Source: Psettodes erumei
Taxonomy: Eukaryota > Chordata > Actinopteri > Pleuronectiformes > Psettodidae
Reading direction: 5' to 3'
Assembly: GCA_016785225.1 (NCBI GenBank)
Contig: JAFBJZ010000847.1
Span: 1,226,501 to 1,290,500 of the forward strand
DNA: 64,000 bases
This document shows, piece by piece, positions 1 to 12,620 of this stretch (the stretch's first letter is position 1; the number at the start of each line of letters is the position of its first letter). Under the pieces are notes generated by a model, which was given only the letters and a program-made list of their open reading frames with translations, was not told where the DNA came from and made no database searches. The position numbers and the translations under genes were made by a program.

Positions 1-3000
1 AGGACAGAGGCATGAGGTTTCGGTATGAGTGTGAAGGACGCTCAGCTGGCAGCATCCTGGGGGCGTCCAGCACCGACACCAACAAGACTCAGCCTGCGAT
101 AGAGGTATGGTCATTATTCAGTCCATCTCTCTCTGATGAAGTTAAATGTGGTTTTGGTATTTGTTTCCAAAGGGGGTTTACCAGCTCTCAGAAACCAGCA
201 GTTTTTACCCACATTTGGTGTTCACACTCTAACCCCCATACAGGCTGTGTAGATGGGTGGAGCAGGAGGGATGTGGGTTGTTGGAGTCAATTAGAAAGTC
301 CCAACAAACCCAATCTCAAGTGTGGTCGAAGATGGGCGGTTTATACTCTGCCTGCATACTCATACATTTCATCCAATAATCATTTACAACAAAGAAAAAC
401 ATCAAATCAACACATTTTACAGTCTGAAAATATTTGGCAGCAAATAATGTTTTTGCTTAAAAAGATCATTTCTGATGATCGAGTGATTGTTAATCAACTA
501 TATCATTGTACCTCTATTTCAGTCATCTTCAAGTGTCTGTTTTTTCCCCTCCAACATTCTGCCTTTTCAAACATTTAATAAAGAAAATAATCAAGAGATT
601 AATTAACATTGAAAATAACCATTAGATGCAGCTCTACTCTGGATTATAACATGTTTTAAACTTGCCTTTCTTCTTTGGGAAGAAATTAAATAAAATTTTG
701 ATATTTAACATGTTGAAGTCTCTTACATGTTTGAATTTGAAGGTTTTTCTCCTTCTCCTATGGATGAAAAATGATCATTATTATTTTCTTAATGTTGAAA
801 CACTGAGCATTTTTGTTTGATTTTTTTTGTTTGAAAAGGAGAAATCTATGCTGTTTGGTTCTTTGTCTTTGTGTGAAGTGTAGGAGTATTGCACAGTAAT
901 TCTCAAACTTACTGTACATTTATTTGCCAGTGAGTGCCATGATGCTATGATGATGTGTTTACTGTTTTGTATTTTCTCTGCTTTCCCCCTGCATCTCTCT
1001 TTTGCATTTCTGTCTTGTTCCCTCTTTCAGATTCAGGGGCCTATTGACAACATAAAGAAGGTCACAGTCACTGCTTCCTTGGTGACCAAGGACATCCCAC
1101 ACCGACCTCACCCCCACTGCCTTGTGGGTAAAGATTGCCCTGTTGGTTCAGGGATATGTGTGGTCACGTTCAACCCTCACAACAACCGGCGTCACAGGTG
1201 CACATCCATCTCTCCCAACAACATAATTTGGCTTAGGCTTTACCTGAGACTCTAATATCATTGTGTCTTTTGAAACTCACCCTGAATCCTTTTTCCTCTC
1301 TCACCAGAGCATACAGAATGTCCTGACAAAATGTGTTCTTGTTTTATAACCTATTTCAATTTGCAGCTTTGCTAACCTTGGTATTCAGTGCGTGAGGAGG
1401 AAAGAGCTTGACCTTTCACTGCAGAAAAGAAGAAGCCAAAATATTGACCCATTTCAGAGTGAGTGGAGATGCTACCCACACACACTTTCTGGGCATCCAT
1501 CTCCATATATAGGTATAGTTTCTTTTTCACCGTGACTCCTTGTATCAATTGATTTAGCATCTTCTCTTCTGTCAGCTGGTCACTCAAAGGGCATTGAAGA
1601 TTTGGACATGAATGCAGTGCGACTGTGTTTCCAGTGTGAGCTCGAATGGGAGGATGGCAGAAAGGACTGTCTCAGCCCAGTGGTGTCGACGACAATCTAT
1701 GACAAGAGTAAGCCATTGCCAAACACAAACACTCATCACTCTTGACCACTATATAACCAGCTGTACCAAAAATGTACTTCCTGATTTTCACACGTTGCAT
1801 TTTTTTTCTCTTTCGCAGAGGCCACAACAACATCACAGCTGAAGATCACATGTTTGAACCAGTACAGTGGTCCCTGCACTGGCAAGACAGAGATCTACAT
1901 GTTGTGTGACAAGGTGCAGAAAGGTGAGAGGAAAGGTTTCAGTCTGGAGAGTTTTTAATTGCATCTATTCTGTTACCCAAGTACAGAGGACACAGAGGGT
2001 AGACAGACAAAATTAGGCTCACACATCAGAGTACATTAAACAACCAAATCTTTTATTTTGTAAAACTACAAAAACAAACCTACAGGAAAAGTGATTTATA
2101 GATACTGCACATGAAATAATGTGTTTAAAAAAATGCAAAAAAGGTTTAAGTAAAGTATGTCCAAAAACATGAAAACAAAAGTTTACCACCACAAAACGTC
2201 AAAGAATGGTGTTTTAGAGAATCTGCATGGGATACAATGTGTTTAAATATTGATAAAATGCCAAAAAAGGTCATAGTACAGTGTGTCAAAAATCCCAAAA
2301 AAGTGACATACTATACTATGTTGAAAAAACATGGAAAAAAGTTAAAAATTTTTTTTTGCTAAAGCATCACAAATCATGAAAGAACGGTGTTTTACAAACA
2401 CTGCACAGGGTATAATGTGTTAAAATTCTAATAAAAATGCCAAAAAAGGTCATAGTACAGTACGTCAAAAAATGCAAAAAACACCAAAAAAAACAATATA
2501 CTATACTATGTCGAAAAACATAGAAAAAAGTCAAAAAAAATTTTTTTTGCTAAAACACCACAAAACATCAAAGAATGGTGTTTTAGAGAATCTGCATGAG
2601 ATACAATGTGTTTAAATTATGATGAAAATGCCAAAAAAGGTCATAGCACAGTGTGTTAAAAAACAACATATTATACTATGTTGAAAAAACATGGAAAAAA
2701 GTAAAAAAAAACAAAAACATTTTTGCAAAAATGCCACAAAACAAAGAATGGTGTTTTAGAAACACTGCATGGCATGAAATGTGTTTAAATGTTGATGAAA
2801 ATGTCAAAAAAGGTCCTAGTACACTATGTCCAAAAAAAGTGAAAAAATTACATACTATACTATGTTGAAAAAAAACATGAAAAAAGTTTTTAAAAATTAG
2901 CACAAAAACACCACAAAACATCAAAGAATGGTATTTTAGAATCATGTGATCAAACTAAAAAAAGGTAAAAGTATAGTATGTCATAGAAACCTCATGTAAG

Positions 3001-4570
3001 ACATTGTGCATCAAGTCTTTAAAAAACATGTAATACTATGGAACTGTATAAATAGTGACATGAAAAATGTAATAGAAGCAGGACAATGATTGATGGATTT
3101 AGTATTTTAAAGAATGTCAGAGGCCTGGAACAATAGTATTGGAGAAGTGTTCATCAAAATATTCTAAAATCATATATGAAATAACTTTTAAACAACAATC
3201 CTGCCCATGTCAGGCCACATCAATATTTAAGGTGCATTATGTTTCTAATGCACCTTGTCCCTGATCCACAGATGACATAGAGATCTTATTCAGACGAGGG
3301 TCGTGGAAAGCGAATGGAGAGTTTGCCCAGACAGATGTGCACCGGCAGATTGCTATCGTGTTTAAGACGCCACCCTACCAGGACCAGAATATCACAGGGG
3401 AAGTTGAAGTCAGCGTCCTCCTGCGTCGCATCTCAGACCAGATGGAGAGCGAGCCTATTGCTTTCACATACCTACCGCACAACCCAGGTCAGTCAGGACT
3501 GTACACCACTGCACCGTCTGGCCTTTGGGGTTATTTCACTCCCTTATCAAATTAAATTCAGTCTAGATTGCCATCTTGACTGAAAGGCTGACATTTGCAT
3601 AAACCAGAAACAATAAAAGGGGTTTAATGTGATTCCTGTTTACCATTTCAGATCCATATGGGGTGAAGCGGAAGAGTCGAATAAAGCCGGATATCAGCTT
3701 CAGAGAGAAACCTCGTTTGACAGGTGAGGCTTGGACCTGGATTCTGCAGGAACATGAATGAAGACACACACATTTAATGTCACAATGACATAATATATTC
3801 AAAATATTCATCAGGCACACTTTGGTGAAAACTGTATTCCTGTCACTAAAATGCAATACAATTCAACAATACCACAATCTGCACCAACAACTTCCTGAGA
3901 GCTTCAACGGAAACATTGTAGCCTTCATGAGTACATTTGTTTTAGCTGAGCACATCTCATTTACTGTCAACTAAATATATGTTTCTGTCTTTACATTTGA
4001 ATCTTGAGATTGTAAATTTAAAAACAACATACATTTCTGTCAATTATTACGTAGAGACCTTTATACTTGAGTCTTGGTCATATTACTCACTGGTATTTAT
4101 TTCCTCTGCAATCTGTTTCTTCTCCTGTTGCAGAGACAGAGTCAGCAGCAGAACAGCCTTTCCACTTGCTGCAGCCTCAAACCATGATGTCTCCAGACAC
4201 AAGGCTTTGTGCTGCCCAGCCTGTGGCCTCTGCTTTGGGGGAAGCGTGTTATGTGCCCCAGGATTCAAACAGCCGCACAGATGAGGCGATCCTCCTTAAT
4301 CAGTTGCTAGAAATACCTGCATTATGGGAAATGATTTCTGACACCAACATCGACATGTCCTGTGAATTTGAGGAGGAGCCTGATAGCAATTCCGCGTTTG
4401 CCAACATGGATATGAACTTTAACCATAATTTCAGCTCATACAACCAGGACTTCTCCCAATACAGTGATATGCAGTTCAACATGCTCGTCAATGAGAACCA
4501 GACTCCACAGTCAGAACCACAGGACAGCCTGTCAAACATGGTTCAAGTGAAGAAAGAAGAGCCGTTATGA
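1..4570 (+). CDS. relb: relb, NF-kB subunit RelB (5' part outside window)
   Basis: Eight coding exons: 1-104 (in frame from base 3), 1031-1197, 1367-1458, 1576-1707, 1819-1923, 3272-3487, 3652-3723, 4134-4570. They join in phase to 440 residues plus TGA at 4568-4570. The visible protein starts in the DNA-binding half of the Rel homology domain (MRFRYECEGRSAGSILG, then HPHCLVGKDC), runs through the IPT/dimerisation half (LCDKVQK, DVHRQIAIVFKTPPY), has a basic nuclear-localisation stretch (KRKSR) and ends in an acidic, Asn-rich activation-type tail. YECEG and SILG in the recognition loop, and YDKKATTTSQLKI, fit RelB; RelA and c-Rel have YKCEG and SIPG. RelB acts in non-canonical NF-kB signalling, binding kappaB DNA with p52 or p50. 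The N-terminal leucine zipper typical of RelB would lie before the window. The length from this point to the stop is close to that of human RelB (from memory). mrpl28 lies downstream in convergent orientation. Confidence 0.95.
2090..3000. repeat. Tandem minisatellite, about 178 bp unit, in a relb intron
   Basis: The anchor GAATGGTGTTTTA, with small changes, recurs at 2204, 2382, 2573, 2746 and 2926, spacings of 173 to 191 bp. Each unit also carries a GTGTTTAAA segment, a CAAAAAAGGTC(A/C)TAGTA segment and an ACTATACTATGTTGAAAAA segment. A partial earlier unit begins near 2090. The array is A-rich, sits in the 1924-3271 intron and causes chance open frames on both strands. Confidence 0.85.
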
Positions 4571-5865
4571 GGGTGCAATAGCATCATGCAGCATTGTTAA
4601 CGCGTTTTCTCTGTTTTAAAGGAGCAGTTCAACATTTTGGGAAATGTGCTTATTCACTTTTCTCTCAAGACTTCAATGAGAAGAGTGATAGCACTCTCAT
4701 GTCTGCATGGTGAATATGAAGCTGCAGTCACTACACAGTTGGCTAAGCTTAATGTGACTGGAAGACTGAAAGAAGGGCAAAACATTACGTCTGCCTCTGT
4801 TTACAGGTAACAAAATCTGGCTACTAACACTTCTAAAGTTCACTAATTAATACATACCTTTCTGCAAGAAAGAGAGTAAGTGCACTTCCCAGAATGCGAA
4901 CCTATTTTTTTTTTTACATTTCTGGATTTAGAGCCAGAAAAGATCATGATTTCCAAATCGAAGATGAAGCAAAATGCGTCTTCGCTCCAGCTGCTTGCAC
5001 TCTGTAATGTGTTGTGATTTGGAGTAATTCGGTTTCATCACTCTGCTCTGTTGCTCTTAACCCCCAATCTTCATCTTTATCACTGCCCTAAAGTCTTGCT
5101 GGTCAAGGCTTTAGCAATAAGGAGCAGGTTATCATTCCTAAATATTTGTCCCAAAATGCTGCTAGCATTCATTTTAAAGCTTAAGGTCGGAAGAAGGTGG
5201 TTCTCACATCACAGGTGGAGCTTGAAAGGAGAACTCATTAACTTCTCTGTTTAGATTGGGAACTGTAGAAAATCTTTCTATGAATTGTTTCTGTAAATTG
5301 TTGGTGAGGTCAGACTAAAATACCTGTTGTGGAATGTTTGTGTGAGATCTGTTTTGTTTACTCAAAAACAAGTTGACTTCCTACGAGAAGTTGTCAGTAG
5401 TACAAAAGGATTTTAGTTTTACAACAAAGAAAATCTCAATTCAAGTAGTTTATTATCGCTCTCTGTTGTGGCGGTCACACCAGCTGGCTTGTTTACTATT
5501 TAATCCACTTAAATGTTATAGAAACCCGTACTACACGTTTTCATAGTTCTCTCAGTGTCGGTTCCCTTTTTTCCTGTAGTTTCACTGTTCTGTTGTGCTA
5601 TTTCAAATTTCCTCTCAGCACCTTGTCACATGTCCAACTCTGCTCCCCTTTGCTGTGGCACTGAAGTGTAAATTTGTCAAAGAAAAAATAAAATGTCAAT
5701 ATGTTAGCTCTGTTGAAAGCTGCTTTTGTTGGATGACAGAAGAAAAAAAAGATTGCATCACGAAAAGGGGATGAAAGACACATTTGAATGTGACCTATCT
5801 TTATCTGCCTGCCTGCACACATTCCTGACCTGGTTGCCCTAATAAACACAATGAATCTTGGCAAT
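4571..5865 (+). other. relb: relb 3' UTR
   Basis: Follows the relb stop. No convincing reading frame continues. An AATAAA at 5841-5846 is the best poly(A) signal and an earlier AATAAA lies near 5686. The end coordinate is inferred. Confidence 0.6.
5841..5846 (+). terminator. relb polyadenylation signal (AATAAA)
   Basis: A perfect AATAAA about 1.27 kb after the relb stop, the last one before the intergenic stretch. Use of this site is inferred. Confidence 0.5.
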
Positions 5866-7046
5866 GACTTGTAGAAAATGTTTTAATGCTTCACATATCT
5901 TGGCTCTAACTGTCAGCAGTGTCACAAGAGAAACACTCAAGATGAGGTTTACGGTAACTGGACTTGCCTGTCACATTTCACAGTAATCTGAGCTAAAAAA
6001 AAAAGCTTTTTTTCTAGTTTCGCCTTCAGTTTGTTTGGTCTGTGCTGTCACCCAGTCTGTTGTAAGGCCACATGTATTTTTAGGAAACTTGTAACACCAG
6101 TTTAGAAATTCTAACATATTGAGACACATGGGGAAACCAGCACCACTAATTTAATGTTTCCTTTGCAAAATTTAAAATTAAAGTTTGTGAGCAACTTTTC
6201 AGCATGTTTTCTTAAAGCTATTAAATCTAGTTGTACTTTACAGATATTGTACTTTTTACCTCTACAATCCTACATTTATGTCATTAATTAACATTTACAG
6301 ATTCAGATTAATAATACAAAATATAATCAATAAATTATGATGTAGATAATGTTAAGGTTTTATTAAGGGGGAAAATCACAGGCTAATTAACGGTACAGTA
6401 AGTAACTAATGTGGCCCCATCTTTACCAGTATTACACCATTATTAAAGCAATAATTACAATCCAAAATGTAATATACTGAACATGCATAGTGAGTACTCT
6501 AACTCTTTGTAGGTACTTTTAGTATATTTTGCTGCCAATACTTAAGACTTAGCATGCATGAATTCTACATGTAACAGTAACAGATTTTTCTACACAGTTG
6601 CATTGCTACTTAAAATATCTAAGTATGTCTTCCACCATTGTTTGGAACATAGATTTACTTAGCAAGAACTCTACCATTAATGATTGTTTTTCACTGTTTC
6701 ATGATATTGAAAATACCAAACAATTAATCAGCAGCTCCAGAGAACAATCATATAACCGTATATATAAGTTGAGAAATTACTGAATTGTTAAATGCTGCTG
6801 TTTTAATTGTATTGTTTCAGCTCTGGTTTCAGCTCTTGTCATCACTTTTATTTTTAAACACACTCATAAACCTGTTTTTCCAGAGTGTTGTAAACGCACA
6901 CCGGTGACATATGAGTAATTATATTCATTCATGTGTCAGATAGAGCAGGTGTTACCTTTTCTGGCTCTGTTGACTTGACCTGAACCATGGATGGTTTACA
7001 GCAACTGGGAAAGTCCACAACAGGCGGGTTTCCAAGGCCTTTGGTA

Positions 7047-7047
<1 letters not shown>

Positions 7048-7115
<68 letters not shown>

Positions 7116-7131
7116 AGAGAGAAAGAGAGAG
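7048..7131. repeat. (CA)n followed by GA-rich microsatellite
   Basis: About 65 bp of uninterrupted CA dinucleotides run straight into GAGA/GAAAGA repeats. Confidence 0.95.
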
Positions 7132-7312
7132 ACATTATTCCCTGTGAAATGGTCCCACCATACCTTGCTGCTAAAACTCGTCTGGACATGTCCACAATGC
7201 CACAAAAATGGTCATCCCCTCTGCTAAAGAGAAAAATGCAGCTGCAGCACCACTCAAATTACTGCAACAATACAAACAACGAACAACTGAAAACTTTGAA
7301 AACTGACTTGGA

Positions 7313-7441
7313 AGGATCGATTTAGTTCTAAGTTCAACATGCAATGCATATACACAAAAGCTCAGGAACATCCATTTGGCTCAACTGGTCATAGTGCTGC
7401 TTCCAAGTTTTGAGGACGTGGGTTCAATTCTTACAAGGGCT
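7313..7441 (+). mobile_element. tRNA-related SINE-like repeat, copy 1
   Basis: Carries an A-box-like TGGCTCAACTGG at 7377-7388 and a B-box-like GGTTCAATTCT at 7421-7431 with tRNA-like spacing. The region, beginning GGATCGATTTA, recurs about 360 bp downstream in diverged form. No SINE family is assigned. Confidence 0.5.
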
Positions 7442-7672
7442 AGTGAACTTTTTACAGACAACACTCAAAGGTTATGAGAAATGATTGCTAAGTGTCTCAG
7501 TTCAAATAGCTCAGAGCAGTTTGAGGACTGTGGTCATTCTGTGGTCATTACATAACTCAATGAGTTTTTGAAGGCAAGTGTCCAAAGGAACAACTGAAAA
7601 GCTCGACAGAAGACAGCTCAGGCTGATAGAAGATTGACTCTTAGTTCAAAGAATGTGGGTTCAATTATTTTA

Positions 7673-7806
7673 AGGATCAATTTATTTTGAAGCTCAACAT
7701 GCAATGCATATACTCAAAGGTTCAAAGAATAGTTGACTGTCTGCGCAACTGGTTGGAAGAGCTGCTTCCAAGTTCTGAGGATATGGATTCAATTCTTACA
7801 AGAACC
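7673..7806 (+). mobile_element. tRNA-related SINE-like repeat, copy 2 (diverged)
   Basis: Shares AGCTCAACATGCAATGCATA, GCTGCTTCCAAGTT and TTCAATTCTTACAAG in the same order with the 7313-7441 copy, at lower identity. A short extra fragment matching the B-box end (GTGGGTTCAATT) lies just before it near 7655-7672, suggesting tandem partial copies. Confidence 0.5.
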
Positions 7807-8473
7807 AATGAGAAAACCAAATTAATGAACTGATATTTTAAGATGCAGTTACCAAATGCTTGCTCCATGTAGAAGGGTGGACTGGCAAACATGAGGTGGA
7901 AGTTTCCTTCTGAATTAATATGGATGGGGTTGAGGTGGGCGGGCACTTGGACTGCAACAAATTGTGCACAGCAAGTTTTTTGTCTTGGGATTTAATTAGC
8001 CAGCAGAAGTCATTCAGTTATCATAGGGGTCCAAGCCCCTCCACATGGCCCCGGCCCTAAAAGCAATTTTAAACTACACACTGGTGACTTCTTTATGTCG
8101 AAAAGTAAAATAGACTCAGTGTCCCCATATGAGGACATAATCTTTTTTTAGTTTTAGTTTTTATATTGGTTAGGTCCTACTAATCCTAAATAACTAGGTA
8201 AAATTAAAAATGAATATAAAATCGAAACTTGGGTCCCAGGAGGTTAACACCGACTGATCATATGCTCAGTGGAGTGAAGATGATTCAGCCAGATGTTCCT
8301 CTGTCATCTGTCCTCCAAAAAAGGAGAAAAAACTATCAAATTCATCACTAAGTTTGAGACATATGAAATATGAAAGGGCAATTCCATACTGTGGCTATAT
8401 GAGGCAGTGAATCTTTCTGCTTACAGGTGGCAAGTACTATTTTTTTCCCTGTTGCCAGGGTTACAACACCCAC

Positions 8474-8573
8474 GGGAGTCCCCAGTCTAGTCGGGACTCC
8501 CCAGCTTACCATAATAGCATGCTGTAACCACAAAGTGACAAAACAATACAACCGACGGTTCAGACAGGAAGTG
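8474..8573 (+). promoter_or_regulatory. Candidate NF-kB/RUNX/ETS site cluster
   Basis: Two exact matches to the kappaB consensus GGGRNNYYCC occur 19 bp apart: GGGAGTCCCC at 8474-8483 and GGGACTCCCC at 8493-8502. They are followed by AACCACA (RUNX, reverse) at 8526-8532 and ACAGGAAGTG (ETS) at 8564-8573. The cluster lies 3.9 kb after the relb stop. The motifs are seen; enhancer activity is inferred. Confidence 0.4.
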
Positions 8574-9803
8574 TCGAAAGGGAAACCAGGCGAGAAAAGG
8601 CTTGTGAACCTCTTTCTTTTTCACCCCACGGTTTGACTTGAGCACTGTATAAGGATCTTCACTGCATGAGGGCAGATGTGGGTATTAAAAAGGAGATGCT
8701 GAGACAATGGTTTCTAATGGTTTCTTCTTTTGATTGCTGAGCTTTCACACATTTAACTGCTGTAGATTAACATATGGTGTCACCTGATTTAATCAATGAG
8801 CCTGATTCACTTCAGATGGTCATTTACAGTTCAGCTGCAGCTTGATTTCACTGTCTTGATTTTATATTATTTTCATTTAAAGCATTTTGGCTCCGTCTGC
8901 TGGCAAACAGAGGACATAACAAGTCCTTGTTGTATAAGCTCGTTTAGCTTTTAATTAAAAAGCTTATAGTAAGATGAAATGTACCAATATCATGATGTCA
9001 AGGTATTCCATTACAAGTACACAAATATTGTTCGCAAAATTTAATTAAAGTTTCAAAAGTTCTCATTATGCTGTCAGTTATATTATTTATTTAATGCTGT
9101 ATAAGACTCTTGATTTAAAATTGGCAGAAATTTTTTTTTTTAAACCCCTGTCAATCAAGTAATCAATTAATTAACTAACTAATGATTGCAGTTCAGATCT
9201 GTAGCAATGCATCATATTTTGTAAAAGTGTTCACAGGTGTTACTCTGTAAAGTAACTCGTAACTACAGCTGTTTAATAAATATAGTAAGTACACTATTTT
9301 CCTGTGAAATGGAGTAGAACAAAAAAAGAAAAACTCAAGTAAAAGTACCTCAAGCTTGCACTCAAACACAGTACTTGAGAATGTGACTGGAGATGGCCCG
9401 CCAAGAAATAGACAAGGGCATAATCCTTGTTAGTGTTCTTAAAGTTGTCATTTTTATACCTTTAAAAAATATATAGATTACATGGACAAGACACTGTATA
9501 ACATATCAAGTAGCTTCTGAGGTGCTGCTTGGCTGATTTATGTCACCGTTGGAGAGACGGGCTCACTCTGTCACGCTGCTTCCTGTCTTCCTGCGAGGCG
9601 GAGCTAATGAGTTGCTGGTTCCAGCATCATATTTACCATGCACCCATCAGTGTGGTGGTGCGGTATCAGCAGTCCTTGTTCCTCAGTCAGTTTGTTTTTG
9701 TTCACATAATTCACTCAGAGGTAAATTATATAATTGGTGGATCAATTTAACAATTATTAAAAAACAGATTAGCAGATCCAGGTTTAGAAAACAGGGATTC
9801 TTT

Positions 9804-9809
9804 TTTATT
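9804..9809 (-). terminator. mrpl28 polyadenylation signal (AATAAA)
   Basis: Reads AATAAA on the minus strand about 350 bp past the mrpl28 stop, so the 3' UTR is about 9790-10159. Use is inferred. Confidence 0.5.
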
Positions 9810-10159
9810 TTGTTTTAGATATTCCACACAAGGGTCTTATAACTCAGCTGCTCCGGGAGTATTTACACTGATGAAGGTTTTTTTCCTAAATGTCTCACAC
9901 ATGGGTCTTAAATACAAGAGGACAAAGGGAACTGAAATAAATAAGCATTAGTCCAACACGACAATGTCCGTTGTGTTGCTCCAAGATGGAAATAGAAGTT
10001 GAAACTGCAGAAGTTCTCCCAGGTGTGTGCCCTCCGTGCTGACAATGTTTCAGATGCAGAAACTTGGTGATTCAAAATCCCACCTCCACTACCTTCTGAA
10101 GGCGCTTAACAGTCAATGGTTCAGCCTGAAAAGCTGTCCCACTCAGACAGTTGTGATCA

Positions 10160-12620
10160 TCATTTCTTCTCTACGATTTGCGGCTCAGAGAGCTTTTGGA
10201 TGTGCAGGTCCTCGACCAGCTTGTCAACACAGGCCTTAAACAGAGGCTCAGGCTCCTAGGAAACAAGAGTCAGAACAAAACCAGGTCAGAATGTACAGGA
10301 AACGCAGTGCATACAGTGTTATAATTACAAAAATGATGCATTTTGGTCTGTCCCATGTTTAAAACATCTTTCAGGGGTCTTTGAACTGATTAAGGTGGGA
10401 TACAGAAGGACCAAACTGATTTCCAAGTCACGTGGGGATCATTTGCACTCTATCTTTACATTTCTAGAAATCTTGTGGCCTGCTGCAGAGGAGTTTTAGC
10501 TCTACTGCTTTGTTCCTTATACTGGACTCGAGATTCAGGCTGTTTCTGTTGACTACTGTTACCTTGTACTCCAGCTGCCTCTGTTTCTCCACAGCCTCCT
10601 CCAAACTCAGATTCAACCACTCTGCCTCCTCCTCTGGGATCTCAAACTGCTGCTCAGTCAGAAATACAAAAACATATCACAGCTCTATATCCTGTGCACT
10701 AACTGGAAAATAACAATGTTACTTGTAACAACTGTGCCAGAAATCAATCAACATATTCAGAATCAATTTGTGGACTAAAACATCTGAGTGACCTTATACT
10801 TGGCGTAGACCTTCTCTCTTCTGACAGGGTCGTCGGGGTAAAGCTCTGTGTCTTTACGCACCAGGTGAAGCAACATGGCCCTCTTCAGGTCTGTCCCCAG
10901 CTTGGAGCATAAGTCTTCCTTTGGTGTCTAATAGGAGTTGGACATTGGAGTCACATAAAAGCCCCACAGAAAATCTCACTTTGTCACTTTGTCCTCCTCT
11001 TACTTTGAGAATGTAAAAGTCAAAGCCAAAGGCAGCATCGATGAGGTCCAGAGTGCGGGCTGTAACTGTGATGGTGAACTTGTGATCGAGGATTTCACTG
11101 TAGAGCTCTCTTTTGAACAGCTGTGGTTTCCAGGTCTTCCTCATACGCTTGGACAGCTATGGGAAGAAGAGACAATTCAGAGAATTCAATTCAAAAATTA
11201 GAACTGAGGGGAAAACATCAGCAACAGCATAATGTGACACATTCCTTGGCAATATTGTGCCATGCATATGTGAATAATTAACAATTATATCAATAATAAC
11301 AATTAATTATACAATATTCTTAACATACTTCATTGATTTCTGTGATTCTGTGTCTTTTTGACTGGTCTCCAACAAGTACAAGGTCAGTGAGATGTGTTTT
11401 AGTTCACAGATTGATTCTATATGTGCAACTAGAAAGGATCAAGTGTGATGAGCAGAGTGACAACTTATTTTACCTTGTACGATATGTTGATGGTTAAAAT
11501 AAAAGGCAGGTTATAAGATTTTTCTTCTACCTCCTACATATCAGAGTTATGCACAGTATGTTTGTCACTGATTACATTTTGTGTTGAAATTAACATATAT
11601 ACTGTAAGTATATTTGTGGTTCAATATTGTGATTTACAGAGTATACACAATATAGATATGCAATTAACCATTTACTCACTTTTATACTTATATTGTACTT
11701 ACATACTTCCATAGCTGATTAAACTGCAGATTATGTTCTCAATTATTTCCTCTGCCAGGCAGGTTATGTAATTAGTTTGGCTTGTTTGTTAAGTTATGGA
11801 GGGATTTTCATCACATTTTCACCAGAATTGGTTCTTAGTATAATTCAAAAACAATTTCATTGTGAGAGGATTCTCAGTCATTGGGAGTTAGGGCAAAACC
11901 TCACATTTTGAGTAATATTCATAAATGCGTAAAGGTTTGAAATAAGCAAGATTGGGAAATGCTATTTTTTTAACTATACACTATAATAGTCTCAACTGAT
12001 ACAATTAAAATAACATAATATTAATTTAAAAAGATAGTACTGCATGCCAGAAGTATATGCTTCCATAAATGTTGTGTTTTTTAATGACTGGTTGAGAAAT
12101 GTACATGATAGATATTTAGGGTAAAATTTCAGTTTTGGGGATATGTACAGCTTTGGAGTGCTTTCGAGGTTGATTAATAATTTGGTCTACAAATGGTTGG
12201 ACACACATATAATTTCAAAAATTATAAAAAGTTATCATTTCCAACATCCCAGACATCCTGTTTGATATGACCAAAAGCCCGAAAACTTACAGATATTTAC
12301 TATCATATATGTCAAAGAAAGATGTCAAATCTCACTTTGTCATCTTGTGCATATCTGTAGCCATTTATAAAGCCCTCTCCCCCCCACAGGCCGTGCTGGG
12401 ACTGTGGAGGGTAGTAGATGGGAATTGGGACATCCTGCACCCGTTCCTTCTGGCCAGTAATTGGGTTGGCTCGGTACTGGACTCCCAAGGGTCTCCAGTG
12501 GACAGCGGCGGGCTCTTTCTGCTCAAGGGACTTGACGTAGTGTTTAGGGAGACGAGCGTAGATGCCCTGCTTCAGTTTAAGAGCTTCCCAAATTTTGGGA
12601 GGGTATTTATGAAGAGGCAT
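10160..12620 (-). CDS. mrpl28: mrpl28, mitochondrial large-ribosomal-subunit protein bL28m
   Basis: Five coding exons on the minus strand: 12620-12336, 11156-11004, 10927-10793, 10646-10563 and 10255-10160, all joined in phase 0, giving 250 residues plus TGA; human MRPL28 is about 256. The start MPLHKYPPKIWE, then VQDVPIPIYYPP, HGLWGGEG, KTWKPQLFKRE, TARTLDLIDAAFGFDFYIL and the C-terminal LSEPQIVEK match the family throughout. The product is a structural component of the 39S mitochondrial ribosomal subunit, imported into the matrix. The ATG at 12620 is chosen because it gives the conserved MPLHKYP start; the acceptor just upstream (TGTCTTCCAG) implies a non-coding first exon. The donor after 10793 (AAG|GTCACT) is weak, but phase and conservation support it. 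Confidence 0.95.

Larger units (their letters stand above)
5866..9803. other. Intergenic region between relb and mrpl28
   Basis: No coding exon recognised on either strand. It is AT-rich and contains a CA/GA microsatellite, two SINE-like repeat copies and a kappaB/RUNX/ETS site cluster, each listed separately. Both flanking genes end towards it, so no promoter is expected here. Confidence 0.6.

Noticed and set aside
2653..2945. Overlapping frames on both strands in the relb intron
   Set aside because: Generated by the A-rich tandem minisatellite.
1..4570. Assignment of the Rel-domain gene to c-Rel or RelA
   Set aside because: YECEG, SILG and YDKK fit RelB, and the ppp1r37 and tRNA-Sec neighbourhood agrees with the RELB region.
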